Shown: positions 33,445 through 43,934, counted from the first letter of the stretch. The stretch: DNA of 64,000 nucleotides from JABCPE02 sp963520375 (GCA_963520375.1 CAUQQF010000005.1:1-64000), one strand, 5' to 3'. The notes: a model not told the origin generated them from the sequence alone. Program-made: numbers and translations.

Positions 33445-35361
33445 ATGAAAAAAACTTTATCCAAGATAATTAATAAAATATATGATGGGGATAATAATAT
33501 AGATATATCTGAAATGAGATACCTTCCAAGATGGGGTGTTTTATTTATAGATGTATGTATTTTGTTGTTTTCATTGTTGGTTATAGAGCAGATAGGTGTC
33601 TATTTCACAGGAACAATGGATTTTTATAAAAAATGTTCTCTCATTGTAGGAGTGAATGTTTTTTTTATGATTATTTTTCGTACTTATTCAGGCATTGTCA
33701 GGCATTCTACTTTTATAGACCTTTCTAAAATATTTCTATCCATAGTATATACCATATTTGTTTTGGTTATTCTTAATGTAGTGGTGTATTGGAAGATGGA
33801 TTACAAACTGTTCAAGACATCATTATTACTCGTTTATGCGGGAGTTTCCTTTGTATTACTATTTATTTATCGTCTTTTTGTAAAGGAATTCTTTAACTTC
33901 ATAAGAGAATATAGGAAGAATTTCCAAAAGAAGAGAATTTTGGTTTTAGGGATAGATGAGGTTTCTGTTTCTTTGGCAAAAATAATAGCGGACAACTCCT
34001 CTGTTCCGTATCATTTGGTAGGTTTTATTACGGAGAGAACGGATTCTAAACAGGCAAGTTTACTCAATAGAAAAATCTATACTAAAAATGATATAGATGA
34101 ATATCAGAAAACGCTCGATATAGACGGAGTTCTTATCAACCGAAACGGGCTGACCAAGGAAGCAATGCAGGAATGGGTGAATTTCTTCTTGGAGAAAGCT
34201 ATCCAGATGTATAAAGCGCCTGTTTTAGAGGAGATAAAAGAAGGAGGAGATTATTTCAAAATACAAAATATTCAGATAGAAGACTTGCTCAACAGAAAAC
34301 CTATCAGTATAGAAAATGAGGAAGTCAAAAGCAGGCATTATAACAAAAATGTCCTGATAACGGGAGGGGCAGGCTCTATCGGTAGTGAAATTGTAAGGCA
34401 GGTAGCAATGTCAGACCCTGCTCTGGTAGTGGTTTTAGACCAAGCAGAAACGCCGCTGTATGCCATAGAATTGGAATTAAAGGAGAGTTTCCCGAATGTT
34501 AATTTTAAATTTGTTTTAGCGGATATTTCTAATATCAATAGGCTCGAAAGCGTATTTGAAGAATACAAGTTTTCTGTGGTCTATCATGCTGCAGCCTATA
34601 AGCATGTTCCACTGGTGGAAGAAAATCCACATGAGGGAGTTTTAGTGAATATCCAAGGAAGTAAAAACTTGGCTCTTCTTGCAAGTAAATACAAAGTGGA
34701 TACCTTTGTGATGGTCTCTACGGACAAGGCGGTAAACCCTACCAATGTGATGGGAGCGTCCAAGAGAGCAGCTGAATTGTTCGTACAGGCGCTTCAAAAC
34801 CAACCAGGAAACACGACTAAATTTGTGACCACTCGTTTTGGGAATGTTTTGGGATCTAATGGTTCGGTTATTCCATATTTCAAAAAACAGATAGAGAAAG
34901 GCGGGCCGATTACGATTACCCATCCAGATATCGTGAGATACTTTATGACTATTCCAGAGGCGTGCGAGCTGGTTCTTCAGGCGGGAACTATGGGCGTGGG
35001 AGGAGAGATTTTTGTTTTCGATATGGGAGAACCTGTGAAAATAGTGGACTTGGCGGAAAGAATGATAAGGTTGTCTGGTTTTGAGCCAAATATAGACATT
35101 AAAATAGTATATACAGGGCTTCGTCCAGGGGAAAAACTTTATGAAGAACTGCTCAGTGATGGAACGAAAACACTGCCAACACATCACGAGAAAATAATGA
35201 TTTCCAAGGATGAAACCATGGAATTTGAAAAAATAAATACATTAACCCAGAAAATATACGATCTTGCCAGAGAAAGTAATAAGATAGAAGTGGTTAGAAC
35301 TTTGAAAGAAATAGTGAAAGAATTTAAGAGTAATAATTCTGTTTACCAGCAGTTGGATTAG
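33445..35361 (+). CDS. Membrane-bound nucleotide-sugar 4,6-dehydratase (PglF/CapD/WbpM type)
   Basis: This 638-aa protein has four N-terminal membrane helices (about residues 30-150), a CoA-binding-like Rossmann domain, and a C-terminal short-chain dehydrogenase domain with LITGGAGSIGSEIVRQ near residue 305, HAAAYKHVPLVEENP, and the catalytic MVSTDKAVNPTNVMGASKR. PglF/WbpM enzymes convert UDP-GlcNAc to the 4-keto-6-deoxy sugar at the inner membrane. The DegT aminotransferase and formyltransferase of the same locus are logical next steps. It opens the locus. Confidence 0.93.
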   Translation: MKKTLSKIINKIYDGDNNIDISEMRYLPRWGVLFIDVCILLFSLLVIEQIGVYFTGTMDFYKKCSLIVGVNVFFMIIFRTYSGIVRHSTFIDLSKIFLSIVYTIFVLVILNVVVYWKMDYKLFKTSLLLVYAGVSFVLLFIYRLFVKEFFNFIREYRKNFQKKRILVLGIDEVSVSLAKIIADNSSVPYHLVGFITERTDSKQASLLNRKIYTKNDIDEYQKTLDIDGVLINRNGLTKEAMQEWVNFFLEKAIQMYKAPVLEEIKEGGDYFKIQNIQIEDLLNRKPISIENEEVKSRHYNKNVLITGGAGSIGSEIVRQVAMSDPALVVVLDQAETPLYAIELELKESFPNVNFKFVLADISNINRLESVFEEYKFSVVYHAAAYKHVPLVEENPHEGVLVNIQGSKNLALLASKYKVDTFVMVSTDKAVNPTNVMGASKRAAELFVQALQNQPGNTTKFVTTRFGNVLGSNGSVIPYFKKQIEKGGPITITHPDIVRYFMTIPEACELVLQAGTMGVGGEIFVFDMGEPVKIVDLAERMIRLSGFEPNIDIKIVYTGLRPGEKLYEELLSDGTKTLPTHHEKIMISKDETMEFEKINTLTQKIYDLARESNKIEVVRTLKEIVKEFKSNNSVYQQLD

Positions 35362-35383
35362 CCCTAATTCCGAAAAAAAAGGA

Positions 35384-35391
35384 TATATTTG
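35384..35391 (+). promoter_or_regulatory. -7-like element before the Wza-type gene
   Basis: TATATTTG fits TAnnTTTG, 19 bases before the ATG at 35411; no good -33 element was found. It may give internal transcription of the export genes. Confidence 0.35.
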
Positions 35392-35410
35392 CAATAATTA
35401 TAAATGAGCA

Positions 35411-36220
35411 ATGATGAAAATAAAAATATTTTTAATAATAACAGCATTTTTGGCTTTGACCTCTTGTAAAAACCAAAAAGAAATAGCCTATATGCAGAAT
35501 ATAGAGCAGATAGCAAAAGAGGCATCTCAGAAAAATGTGCAGTCTACCATACAGCCTAATGACCAGCTTTTGATATATGTGACAGCGAAGGATATGAGCA
35601 TCACAGCGCCATTTAACCAAGGTGTAGCGACTGATATCAATAAATCACAAGTTAATTATTCTCAGCCTAATACTAACCTGCCAGCTTCTGGTCAGACCTC
35701 TGTATCAGGCGTTACTTATACCGTTTATTCAGATGGATTTATAGAATTTCCTGTTTTGGGTAGAATAAGCACTACGGGAAAAACAGTGGAAGCTTTGAAA
35801 GATGAACTGACCAAGAAATTGAGAAAATATATCATAGACCCTACAGTAAGTGTTCGTTATGCTAATTATCGTGTAACGGTGCTTGGGGAAGTAAATAAAC
35901 CAGGGGAATATCTCATTCCAGATGGAAAAACGACTTTGCTTGGAGCTTTGGGGCTTGCAGGGGATTTGACTATTTATGGGAAAAGAGATAATATTTTAGT
36001 AGTTAGAGAGCAGGATGGAGTAAGAACACAGGCCTATATCAACCTTACAGATGCTAATTTTATCAATTCTCCTTATTACCATTTGAAACAAAATGATGTG
36101 GTCTATGTAACTCCTAATAATGCCAAGAAAAATTCTGCTTCTTTTGGTCCTCAGACGACAATTTACATATCGGTGGCGTCTATCATTGTGACAATTTTGG
36201 CATTGATTATTAAAAAATAA
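35411..36220 (+). CDS. wza: Polysaccharide export lipoprotein, Wza/OPX type
   Basis: This 269-aa protein has a lipobox (FLALTSCKNQKE, Cys about 18-19), the Poly_export domain (IQPNDQLLIYVTAKD, YTVYSDGFIEFPVLGRI, TVSVRYANYRVTVLGEV), an SLBB segment, and a C-terminal hydrophobic helix (IYISVASIIVTILALIIKK). It would form the outer-membrane end of the export channel with the Wzc-type protein that follows after 9 bases. It is shorter than E. coli Wza (379 aa). The start could also be the next ATG codon. Confidence 0.9.
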   Translation: MMKIKIFLIITAFLALTSCKNQKEIAYMQNIEQIAKEASQKNVQSTIQPNDQLLIYVTAKDMSITAPFNQGVATDINKSQVNYSQPNTNLPASGQTSVSGVTYTVYSDGFIEFPVLGRISTTGKTVEALKDELTKKLRKYIIDPTVSVRYANYRVTVLGEVNKPGEYLIPDGKTTLLGALGLAGDLTIYGKRDNILVVREQDGVRTQAYINLTDANFINSPYYHLKQNDVVYVTPNNAKKNSASFGPQTTIYISVASIIVTILALIIKK

Positions 36221-36229
36221 ACATCAAAA

Positions 36230-38638
36230 ATGAATAATAAAAATTCATCAAAATATCCCAATACAGACAAGCACCAAGTAGATGTATTAGAGCTGATAAA
36301 ACCATATACGCAGAGTTGGAAATGGTTTGTGGCCTCTGCATTACTCGCTTTAGTATTGGCATTGTTATACCTTAGAACTGTAACTCATGTTTATCAAGTA
36401 CAGTCTTCGGTATTGGTAAAAGAAGCCAAAAATACATCAAGTTCTAGCACAGAAGCAGATTTGCTTATGGATTTATCAAAGCTGGGAGGGATGAGTTCTA
36501 ATAGTATAGACAATGAGATAGAAATTTTTAAATCCAAAAAACTGATGAATGCCGTTGTAGAAAGTAAAAATCTACAAGTGGCGATTTATTCTAGCGACAA
36601 TCTTAAAAGTAAAGAGCTTTATGGGGATACGGCTCCATTTTTTGTAAATGTAGTTAATGAAAAAAAGAATGCGGTATTTCCTCAGGAGAATGTAAAAATA
36701 GAGATAAATGGTGATAAGATTACATTGTCTTCCAGTGAGCTGGATAATGAAATTACAGGAAGATTTAACAAGCTGATAAGCCTTCCATATGCCAATATCA
36801 TCATTACTAAAAATAAGGATTTTGATTCTGTAAAAGCCGGTGCTTTGGGAGAATTGTCCCTTTCTATCTTGTCAAAAGAAGCTCGCGTAGTTCAGCTACA
36901 AAAAATGCTCAATGTAGGGCTGCTTAACAAGGATGCGACTATCGTGGGGCTGTCCATGAACTATCCTAATGTGGATAAAGCCAAAGACATCATCGATAAT
37001 CTGGTGGTGGCCTACAACCAAGATGCAATCAGTGATAAAAACTCTCAGTCAAAAGAAACGATGAAGTTCATAGAAGGGCGTATTGAGGTGATATCCAGTG
37101 AGTTGCAAAGTGTTGAAAATGAGAAGGAAAGGTTTAAAGAAAAAAACCAGCTGACAGACATAGGAGTAGAAGCCAAACTTAATTTGGAAACTAGTGCTCA
37201 GTCCAGAGCTAAACAGCTTGATATAGATGCCGAAACGCAAATGGTGGATGGTATGATAGGCTATCTCAATAACAAGGGAGCGTATCAAGTGCTGCCATCA
37301 GCGGTAGGACTTACAGACCCTACAGCGTCTGCGGGGATAGAATCTTATAACCGTTTGGTTTTAGAAAGAGACAGATTATTAGCATCTGCCACGGAAAACC
37401 ACCCAGCGGTAGTTAATGTATCTCAGCAGCTTAATGAACTGAAAGGTTCCATTATGCAAAGTTTGCAAAAAACTAAAACGAACTTGAAAATAGCAAGTTC
37501 GGAGTTGCAAATGGAGCAAAACCGAGCAAATGGAAAAATCTCTAAGTTACCGAATATAGAGAAATTATTTAGAAATATAGAAAGACAACAGCAGATTAAA
37601 GAGCAGTTGTATCTACTATTACTACAAAAAAGAGAGGAATCAGCTATTTCATTAGCCATCACAGGCGATAAAGCAAGGGTCATAGATGAGGCGTATTCTT
37701 CTGATGTGCCAGTGTCTCCTAAAAAGTCTATAATATTGATGGGAGCGCTGCTTTTAGGTTTGATAATTCCGTTTGCTTTTATTTACATCAAAGAACTTTT
37801 GAATATCAAGATAAAGACAAAACAAGATGTAGAGAGACTTTCTTCTACGCCTGTTTTAGCGGAGCTACCGAAAGTGGAAAAAGGCCAGTCCGAGCTTGTG
37901 GGAACGAACGATTCTTCCTTGATTGCGGAAGCCTTTCGATTATTGGTTACCAATATGAACTTTATTCTTCCTAAAAAAGACGAAGGAAAGGTGGTTTTTG
38001 TGACCTCTACGGTAAATGGAGAAGGGAAAACCTTTACTTCTGTTAATTTAGCTCAGACATTATCCACACCTAGAAAGAGAGTGATTTTGATAGGTTCAGA
38101 CATTAGAAATCCACAGCTTCAAAGGTATAACAATAAAGCAAGGAAAGGTGTGGCAGGGCTTACAGAGTTCCTATATAATGATGAAACTACTATAGAAAGT
38201 ATCATACATAAATACGCTTCTGATTCTTATTTAGATGTGATTTATTCAGGAAGTATTCCACCAAATCCAGCCGACCTTCTGACGAATGGAAGGTATGAAC
38301 TTCTATTGGCTGAATTGAAAAAGAAATATGACTATATTGTCATAGACACAGCACCATTGATGCTTGTGACAGATACGCTATTATTAGCTAATCTAGCAGA
38401 TGCTACGATCTATATCATGCGTTCTGAATATTCAGAAAAAGCATTGATAGACTTTGCGAATAAGAACATCAGAGAAGGGAAAATCAAAAATGTTGGATTC
38501 GTTCTTAATGATGTGGAGAAGAGCAATTTTGGGTATAGAAACAAGTATGGCTATGGCTATTATACCGAAGGAAAAACTTGGTTTGACAGACTTAAAAATA
38601 AAATAAAGCATATCATCAGTAGAAGCAGAAGGTGGTAA
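36230..38638 (+). CDS. wzc: Wzc-type tyrosine autokinase and polysaccharide co-polymerase
   Basis: This 802-aa inner-membrane protein has a Wzz domain between two membrane helices (about residues 35-55 and 500-520), with long periplasmic coiled coils, and a cytoplasmic BY-kinase domain: Walker A VNGEGKTFTSVNLAQ near residues 594-608, Walker A' ILIGSDIRNPQ, Walker B YIVIDTAP. A C-terminal tyrosine cluster (YRNKYGYGYYTEG) is the expected autophosphorylation site. It controls chain length and export. No Wzb-like phosphatase gene is seen in the locus. Confidence 0.95.
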   Translation: MNNKNSSKYPNTDKHQVDVLELIKPYTQSWKWFVASALLALVLALLYLRTVTHVYQVQSSVLVKEAKNTSSSSTEADLLMDLSKLGGMSSNSIDNEIEIFKSKKLMNAVVESKNLQVAIYSSDNLKSKELYGDTAPFFVNVVNEKKNAVFPQENVKIEINGDKITLSSSELDNEITGRFNKLISLPYANIIITKNKDFDSVKAGALGELSLSILSKEARVVQLQKMLNVGLLNKDATIVGLSMNYPNVDKAKDIIDNLVVAYNQDAISDKNSQSKETMKFIEGRIEVISSELQSVENEKERFKEKNQLTDIGVEAKLNLETSAQSRAKQLDIDAETQMVDGMIGYLNNKGAYQVLPSAVGLTDPTASAGIESYNRLVLERDRLLASATENHPAVVNVSQQLNELKGSIMQSLQKTKTNLKIASSELQMEQNRANGKISKLPNIEKLFRNIERQQQIKEQLYLLLLQKREESAISLAITGDKARVIDEAYSSDVPVSPKKSIILMGALLLGLIIPFAFIYIKELLNIKIKTKQDVERLSSTPVLAELPKVEKGQSELVGTNDSSLIAEAFRLLVTNMNFILPKKDEGKVVFVTSTVNGEGKTFTSVNLAQTLSTPRKRVILIGSDIRNPQLQRYNNKARKGVAGLTEFLYNDETTIESIIHKYASDSYLDVIYSGSIPPNPADLLTNGRYELLLAELKKKYDYIVIDTAPLMLVTDTLLLANLADATIYIMRSEYSEKALIDFANKNIREGKIKNVGFVLNDVEKSNFGYRNKYGYGYYTEGKTWFDRLKNKIKHIISRSRRW

Positions 38639-38651
38639 CAAATGACAACTC

Positions 38652-39854
38652 ATGTATCGGCATGCAATAACGATAATAGATAAGTATAAACAATATTTCC
38701 CTGTAATAGTCAAATTATTAGGGTCGGGATTACTTACTTCATTGGGATTTGTGCTGCTGTCTTCAGGTAAATTTGATTATATATCTAATGAACTGTCTGT
38801 CAAGATGTTGCTTTTTATTCAGTTTCAAATAATAGGAATTACGATTTCCAAATATGGACTGGATAGTTTGGTTTTTGCAAAGATGATAGGAGATACCAAT
38901 AGTGTATATGACCCACTGGAATACATTAAAAAAAAAGGAATTCTATTATCCATTCTGTGTGCAGGTGTTTATGCGATAATGTATGATTATACCTATGCGT
39001 TAGTTATTTTCTGCACGATAGTACTTGATGTTTATAGTGTGGTGGCTATTGTCCAGATGAATGTGATGAAACACTATAACTACGCACTTTTTGCTAATAT
39101 AGCAGCCTATCCTCTTTTTTTTGGAGTTCTTCTTATCAGTTCGCTTTTCTTTGAATACAGCTATGGGCAAATGATAGCACTATATGTGGCGTGTATTTTT
39201 CTGAGGTTTTTGCTTTCGTGGGCTTTCATTATGAAAAAGAAGAAGGCAGAAAATATGGAACTGATGAAGCTGGAAGTCCCATTTAGTTTAGGAATTCAGC
39301 AGATATTGAATTTTAGTTTGTTTAAAATAGACCAAATCATCATTTCGCTTGGAGCTGTTTTATTGGTGTTTTTTGGGATTGCAGGGCAGGATATTCAGCA
39401 GATTTTGTTTTTATCCAAATTTCCAGAGCTGGTTTCAGGAGTTTTGGTCTCGTTGTCATTTTTGTATGCGCCATATTTGATTATAGAAAGCAGGGAAGGA
39501 CTGATAGCGGTTTTAGACAAATACAAATGGATTTTGGTGCTTTATAATGTGGGGATGGTGGTTGCTCTTTGTGTTTATATGTTGATTTGGAATGGAGAGA
39601 CGGATTTGGATATAGTCTATGCTATTTCTTACCTTATAGTTTCTGTATTGGCTGTTTTTGTGAATATGGTTACATTGGGATATTTGAAGAAAAACGAAGT
39701 AAATATATTAGTTAAAAATCTGGTGATAAGCAGCGGTATAGGAATTGTTTTTTTGCTGATTATTCCTTTTTTAGGGATGGGTAGATATATGGTTTGTTGT
39801 GTTCCTATACAGATGCTGTTTTTTTTGGCTTTAAGATTACAAAATAAAAAATGA
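38652..39854 (+). CDS. Polysaccharide flippase-like membrane protein (Wzx candidate)
   Basis: This 400-aa protein has about ten to twelve membrane helices and text typical of the MOP/Wzx superfamily (SVKMLLFIQFQIIGI, VPFSLGIQQILNFSLFKIDQIIISLG). Wzx carries the undecaprenyl-linked repeat unit across the inner membrane. Sequence alone is weakly diagnostic; the position between Wzc and the polymerase supports it. It overlaps the next gene by 4 bases. Confidence 0.75.
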   Translation: MYRHAITIIDKYKQYFPVIVKLLGSGLLTSLGFVLLSSGKFDYISNELSVKMLLFIQFQIIGITISKYGLDSLVFAKMIGDTNSVYDPLEYIKKKGILLSILCAGVYAIMYDYTYALVIFCTIVLDVYSVVAIVQMNVMKHYNYALFANIAAYPLFFGVLLISSLFFEYSYGQMIALYVACIFLRFLLSWAFIMKKKKAENMELMKLEVPFSLGIQQILNFSLFKIDQIIISLGAVLLVFFGIAGQDIQQILFLSKFPELVSGVLVSLSFLYAPYLIIESREGLIAVLDKYKWILVLYNVGMVVALCVYMLIWNGETDLDIVYAISYLIVSVLAVFVNMVTLGYLKKNEVNILVKNLVISSGIGIVFLLIIPFLGMGRYMVCCVPIQMLFFLALRLQNKK

Positions 39855-41032
39855 AAACGCCATCTATACATAGTGAATTATATAGTCAGACTAACTTACT
39901 AGATTTAGTACTAGTACTTATTTATGTTTTATTTATATTGAGGCAATTTTCTGTTTACATCAAAATAAGTCGAAAAATAGGATTTTTTTCCCTTTTGATG
40001 GGACTTATGCATTTTTTTGTGACATTTATTTCATATAGTTTTGTGATAAGTGGTTCTGCAGATGCTAAATATTACTATTGGGAATCCACATATATAACAG
40101 ATTGGGGATTGTCCTATCTTTCTAATGGAACCTCTTTTATTGTCTTTTTGAATTACATGTTGGTTCAGTGGTTTCAGTTGTCATTTTTGGGATGTTTTTT
40201 AGTTTTTTCTTTCATTTCTTATTTGGGATGCTTGAAATTATTTAAAATCATTATTAATATTACTCATAAAGACTACAATGGTTGGTATTTTTTCTTATTA
40301 CTTATAGGTGTTCATTTTTGGACTGTTTCTCTCGGAAAAGACTCTCTCATGTTCTATGCTATGTGCTGTCTGTGTTACAATATATATTTTGATAAACCCA
40401 AGATCCATTACATTTTACCATTGTTATTGGTAGGGTTTATTAGGTTGCATGTCCTTATTTTTGTATTACTAGGAGGAGGTATTAGTTATGTTTTTACTAA
40501 CAATAAGATAAAAATGCAGACCAAATTTGCTTTTGCAGGGCTTGTTTTTGGGGCTTTGTTGTTCCTTATTCCTTTCTTTTTAAAGGAAATAGCGGTTACC
40601 AATATCAGCGATATAGAAGGAAAACTACAAAATTCTATGAATGCTAATTTAGAAGGAGGAGCAGGAGTAGATATGAAAGATAGTAATCTCATCGTAAAAT
40701 GGTTCAGTTACATGTTCAGACCTTTTATTTTTGAAGCTCGAGACCCAATGTTTTTAGTCTCGGCGTTGGAAAATTTAGTTTGGTTGTATATCTTTTTCAT
40801 CATAATCAAAGGTTTATTTTTTGATAAAATTAAGACAAATTATATCTTGTGGAGTTATGTAGGAATTATATTGGCATGTACGCTTCCTTTGGCTTATACA
40901 CTTGCTAATTTTGGGATTTCGATGAGACAAAAGATTATGATATTCCCATTTTTCTTAATTTTATTTTTTATTGTAAAAAACCACAGAAACTCATTCTATG
41001 AAAATTCTATTTCTGACCAAATACACGAGTAA
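39851..41032 (+). CDS. Polysaccharide polymerase-like membrane protein (Wzy/EpsG candidate)
   Basis: This 393-aa protein has about ten membrane helices with a large loop around residues 265-300, and the HFWTVSLGKDSLMFYA motif that resembles the conserved S-x-x-K-D-x segment of EpsG/Wzy polymerases. Wzy joins repeat units at the periplasmic face. No catalytic proof is possible from sequence. Its last 35 bases overlap the next glycosyltransferase gene. Confidence 0.75.
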   Translation: MKTPSIHSELYSQTNLLDLVLVLIYVLFILRQFSVYIKISRKIGFFSLLMGLMHFFVTFISYSFVISGSADAKYYYWESTYITDWGLSYLSNGTSFIVFLNYMLVQWFQLSFLGCFLVFSFISYLGCLKLFKIIINITHKDYNGWYFFLLLIGVHFWTVSLGKDSLMFYAMCCLCYNIYFDKPKIHYILPLLLVGFIRLHVLIFVLLGGGISYVFTNNKIKMQTKFAFAGLVFGALLFLIPFFLKEIAVTNISDIEGKLQNSMNANLEGGAGVDMKDSNLIVKWFSYMFRPFIFEARDPMFLVSALENLVWLYIFFIIIKGLFFDKIKTNYILWSYVGIILACTLPLAYTLANFGISMRQKIMIFPFFLILFFIVKNHRNSFYENSISDQIHE

Positions 41033-42026
41033 AGGCGCCAACTCTCGTTATCGTTCTTATAACTACAAAAAATGGTTTGAGAAAGAGGGCGTAGAGGTTT
41101 CTTATTCGCCGTTGTTTAATGATTTCTATTTCAGATACCTGCATGGTAATATTCTGATGAAAAACATGGTGGCGCTTTGGTGTATGGTAAAGAGAGTTTT
41201 TTATTTGTTTTTTTATGCAAAGAAATACGATCATGTGGTCATAGAATATGAGCTTTTCCCAAAACTCCCACTGGGTTTTGAATTGTTTTTTTTAAAGAAA
41301 ATAAAATCTTTCAGTCTTGATTTTGATGATAATATTTCTGCAAATTACGCAGGAACGAGTTTGCAGAACAAAATTCCAGAGCTGATGAAATTAGCCAAAT
41401 TTGTCACCGTGGGAAATCACTGGTATATTTCTGAATTTCAGGGGAATTTGATTTATCTTCCGACGGTAATAGATTTAGATAAATATCCTCTCTACAGTCT
41501 TCAAAAAGAAAACGATGCCAAGGAAATAGTCTGGATGGGTTCTCCTTCTACGACAAAGCATTTCAAACTAGTGGACAAAGCCCTCGGAAGGCTTTCCGAA
41601 AAATATGATTTTACCCTAAAAGTTATCGGCGGAAAAGTAGAGCTGGATAAAAGAATTAAAACTAAATTTGAGGATTGGAATGCTCAAACCGAGAATAAAG
41701 ACTTAGCTGAGAGTACCATAGGCATCATGCCCTTGGAAAACAGCTATTGGGAAATGGGAAAATGTGGATTCAAACTTATCCAATACATGGCCAGCGGCAT
41801 CCCTGTGGTGGCATCTCCACTTCCCGCGAATAGGGACATTGTGACCAGTGATGTAGGTTTCACAGCGGAGAGCGAGGACGAATGGTATGAGAAATTATCC
41901 CTTCTGCTGGAGAGTTTTGAACTTCGCCAAAAAATGGGACAGGCAGGAAGAAAAAGAGCCGAAGAGAGCTATTCATACCAAGTTTGGGGCAAAAAATATG
42001 TAGAACTATTAAAAAACAATATATAG
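40998..42026 (+). CDS. Glycosyltransferase, GT4-like
   Basis: This 342-aa protein has a GT-B shape: N-terminal MKILFLTKYTSKGANSRYRS, a central VWMGSPSTTKHFKLV, and the donor-binding C-terminal part GIMPLENSYWEMGKCGFKL followed by MASGIPVVASPLPANRDIV. It would add one sugar to the lipid-linked repeat unit at the cytoplasmic face. Donor and acceptor are unknown. The long overlap with the preceding gene suggests translational coupling. Confidence 0.87.
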   Translation: MKILFLTKYTSKGANSRYRSYNYKKWFEKEGVEVSYSPLFNDFYFRYLHGNILMKNMVALWCMVKRVFYLFFYAKKYDHVVIEYELFPKLPLGFELFFLKKIKSFSLDFDDNISANYAGTSLQNKIPELMKLAKFVTVGNHWYISEFQGNLIYLPTVIDLDKYPLYSLQKENDAKEIVWMGSPSTTKHFKLVDKALGRLSEKYDFTLKVIGGKVELDKRIKTKFEDWNAQTENKDLAESTIGIMPLENSYWEMGKCGFKLIQYMASGIPVVASPLPANRDIVTSDVGFTAESEDEWYEKLSLLLESFELRQKMGQAGRKRAEESYSYQVWGKKYVELLKNNI

Positions 42027-42029
42027 ATT

Positions 42030-43922
42030 ATGTGCGGTATCAATGGGCTGGTGTATAAAAATGCAGAAAACACAGATGTTCAGAACATTATAGGAAAAAT
42101 GAACCAAAAAATCATTCATCGTGGGCCTGATGAAGATGGTTTTTTCATAGAACATTTGGAAGACAAAACGATAGCTTTCGCTATGAGAAGGCTTTCTATC
42201 GTTGATTTATCCACGGGGAAACAACCGATTTTTACTGAAGACAAGAGTAAAGTTATTGTTTTTAATGGTCAAATTTACAATTCCGAAGAACTGAAAAAAA
42301 CACTCGTTCAGAAAGGTTTTGTTTTTCATACTTCTTCTCCTGCGGAAGTGGTGCTGAAACTTTATGAATGTTTTGGTTTAGAGGCTTTTAAGATGCTTGA
42401 CGGTGTGTTTGCTTTTTCTATTTATGATAAAATTTTGGGCAAAATTTTCATTGCTCGGGATTTTTTCGGTGACAAACCGTTGCACTATCAGCATTCTGAA
42501 AAAGGTCTAATCTGGGCATCGGAGCTGAAATCCATTATTTCCGTTTTGGATAAAAAACCAGAAATTGACAACACGGGGTTGAATCTCTATTTTCAGCTAA
42601 CCTATATCCCTGCGCCTTTTACTATATATAAGGGAATCAGTAAGTTAGAGTCCAATAGTTTCATAGAATATGATGTAAATACTAATGCTCTTAAAATTCA
42701 TGAAATCCATACAGAAAAGATTGAGAAACAGCAAGTTAGTTTTGATGAGGCTAAGAAAAATGTAAGAAAATTAGTTGAAGAAAGTGTAAGTTCTTGCAGT
42801 GTTTCGGATGTTTCGCTGGGGGCTTTCCTGTCGGGAGGAGTGGATTCTTCTATTATAAGTCTTTGTTTATCAAAGCAGTCCGATAGTAAAATAGATACTT
42901 TTTCCATCGGTTTTGATAAAAAATCTTTTGATGAAACCGAAAAATCAAGGCTTGTGGCGAACCTTATCGGCAGTAACCACCATGAATTCGTGATTTCCGA
43001 AAAGGATTTGACTTCTCATTTGGATGAGATTCTGCTTAATTTTGATGAGCCTTTTGCGGATTCTTCAGCTCTTCCGAGTTATATAGTCGCTTCTAAAACA
43101 GCTGATTATGTGAAAGTTGCCCTTACAGGAGATGGAGGCGATGAGGTTTTCGGAGGGTATAATAAATATTTAATCGGAGGAATTAACCAAAAATATACAA
43201 GTCTGGTTCCCAGATTCTTACACCAAAGCGTACTGAAAGTAGCAAACGCTTTGACCAAACAAAAAGGAGACGAACGAGGACTGAAATTTAAAGTTAGAAA
43301 AGCTTTAAACTCAATAGATTATGACCATTCCTTTTTTTATAACATTATAAAATTAGGTTTCACGGACAGGGAAATGTCCATTTATCTCAATGAAAAAGAC
43401 AGAGTCAAAAACCCTCTGGCGTATTATCAGCAAAAAGTACCACACCCTAAAAATCTCACGGATTTCAGGAATGTAGATAAGTTGATAAGCCTAGAAGGGG
43501 ATATGATTGTAAAAGTGGATAGAACGAGTATGTTGGCATCTATGGAATGCAGGGCTCCGTTTTTGACCAGAGAGATTTGGAATTACACTCTGAGCCTTCC
43601 AGATGAGTATCTGCTGAAAGGAAATAACAAGAAAATGATTCTGAAAAAAGCTTTTGAAAACGAGTTTCCAGAGCAGTTTTTGGAAAAGTCTAAAAAAGGC
43701 TTCGGAGTTCCTGTTGGAGACTGGCTTAGACAAGGGATGAGAAGTGAGCTTTTGAGCTATATAGATGATAAATTCCTAGAAGAACAGGATATATTTGATA
43801 TTCAGAACATTAAGAAAATAGTTCTCAACCACTTGAATTCTGTGGAAGACAATTCCTTTAAAATCTGGACTTTTTATTGTTTCCAAAAGTGGTATAAAAA
43901 CACATATTTAGCAACCAAATAG
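42030..43922 (+). CDS. asnB: AsnB-like glutamine-dependent amidotransferase
   Basis: This 630-aa protein has an N-terminal class II glutaminase domain with the nucleophile Cys2 (MCGINGLVY) and FNGQIYN, and a C-terminal synthetase domain with the PP-loop LSGGVDSSIISL and LTGDGGDEVFGGYNKY. Formally it is asparagine synthase. Inside a polysaccharide locus such proteins often amidate a uronic acid carboxyl group instead (WbpS-like); which applies is not decided by the sequence. Confidence 0.9.
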   Translation: MCGINGLVYKNAENTDVQNIIGKMNQKIIHRGPDEDGFFIEHLEDKTIAFAMRRLSIVDLSTGKQPIFTEDKSKVIVFNGQIYNSEELKKTLVQKGFVFHTSSPAEVVLKLYECFGLEAFKMLDGVFAFSIYDKILGKIFIARDFFGDKPLHYQHSEKGLIWASELKSIISVLDKKPEIDNTGLNLYFQLTYIPAPFTIYKGISKLESNSFIEYDVNTNALKIHEIHTEKIEKQQVSFDEAKKNVRKLVEESVSSCSVSDVSLGAFLSGGVDSSIISLCLSKQSDSKIDTFSIGFDKKSFDETEKSRLVANLIGSNHHEFVISEKDLTSHLDEILLNFDEPFADSSALPSYIVASKTADYVKVALTGDGGDEVFGGYNKYLIGGINQKYTSLVPRFLHQSVLKVANALTKQKGDERGLKFKVRKALNSIDYDHSFFYNIIKLGFTDREMSIYLNEKDRVKNPLAYYQQKVPHPKNLTDFRNVDKLISLEGDMIVKVDRTSMLASMECRAPFLTREIWNYTLSLPDEYLLKGNNKKMILKKAFENEFPEQFLEKSKKGFGVPVGDWLRQGMRSELLSYIDDKFLEEQDIFDIQNIKKIVLNHLNSVEDNSFKIWTFYCFQKWYKNTYLATK

Positions 43923-43934
43923 AAATAAAATATT

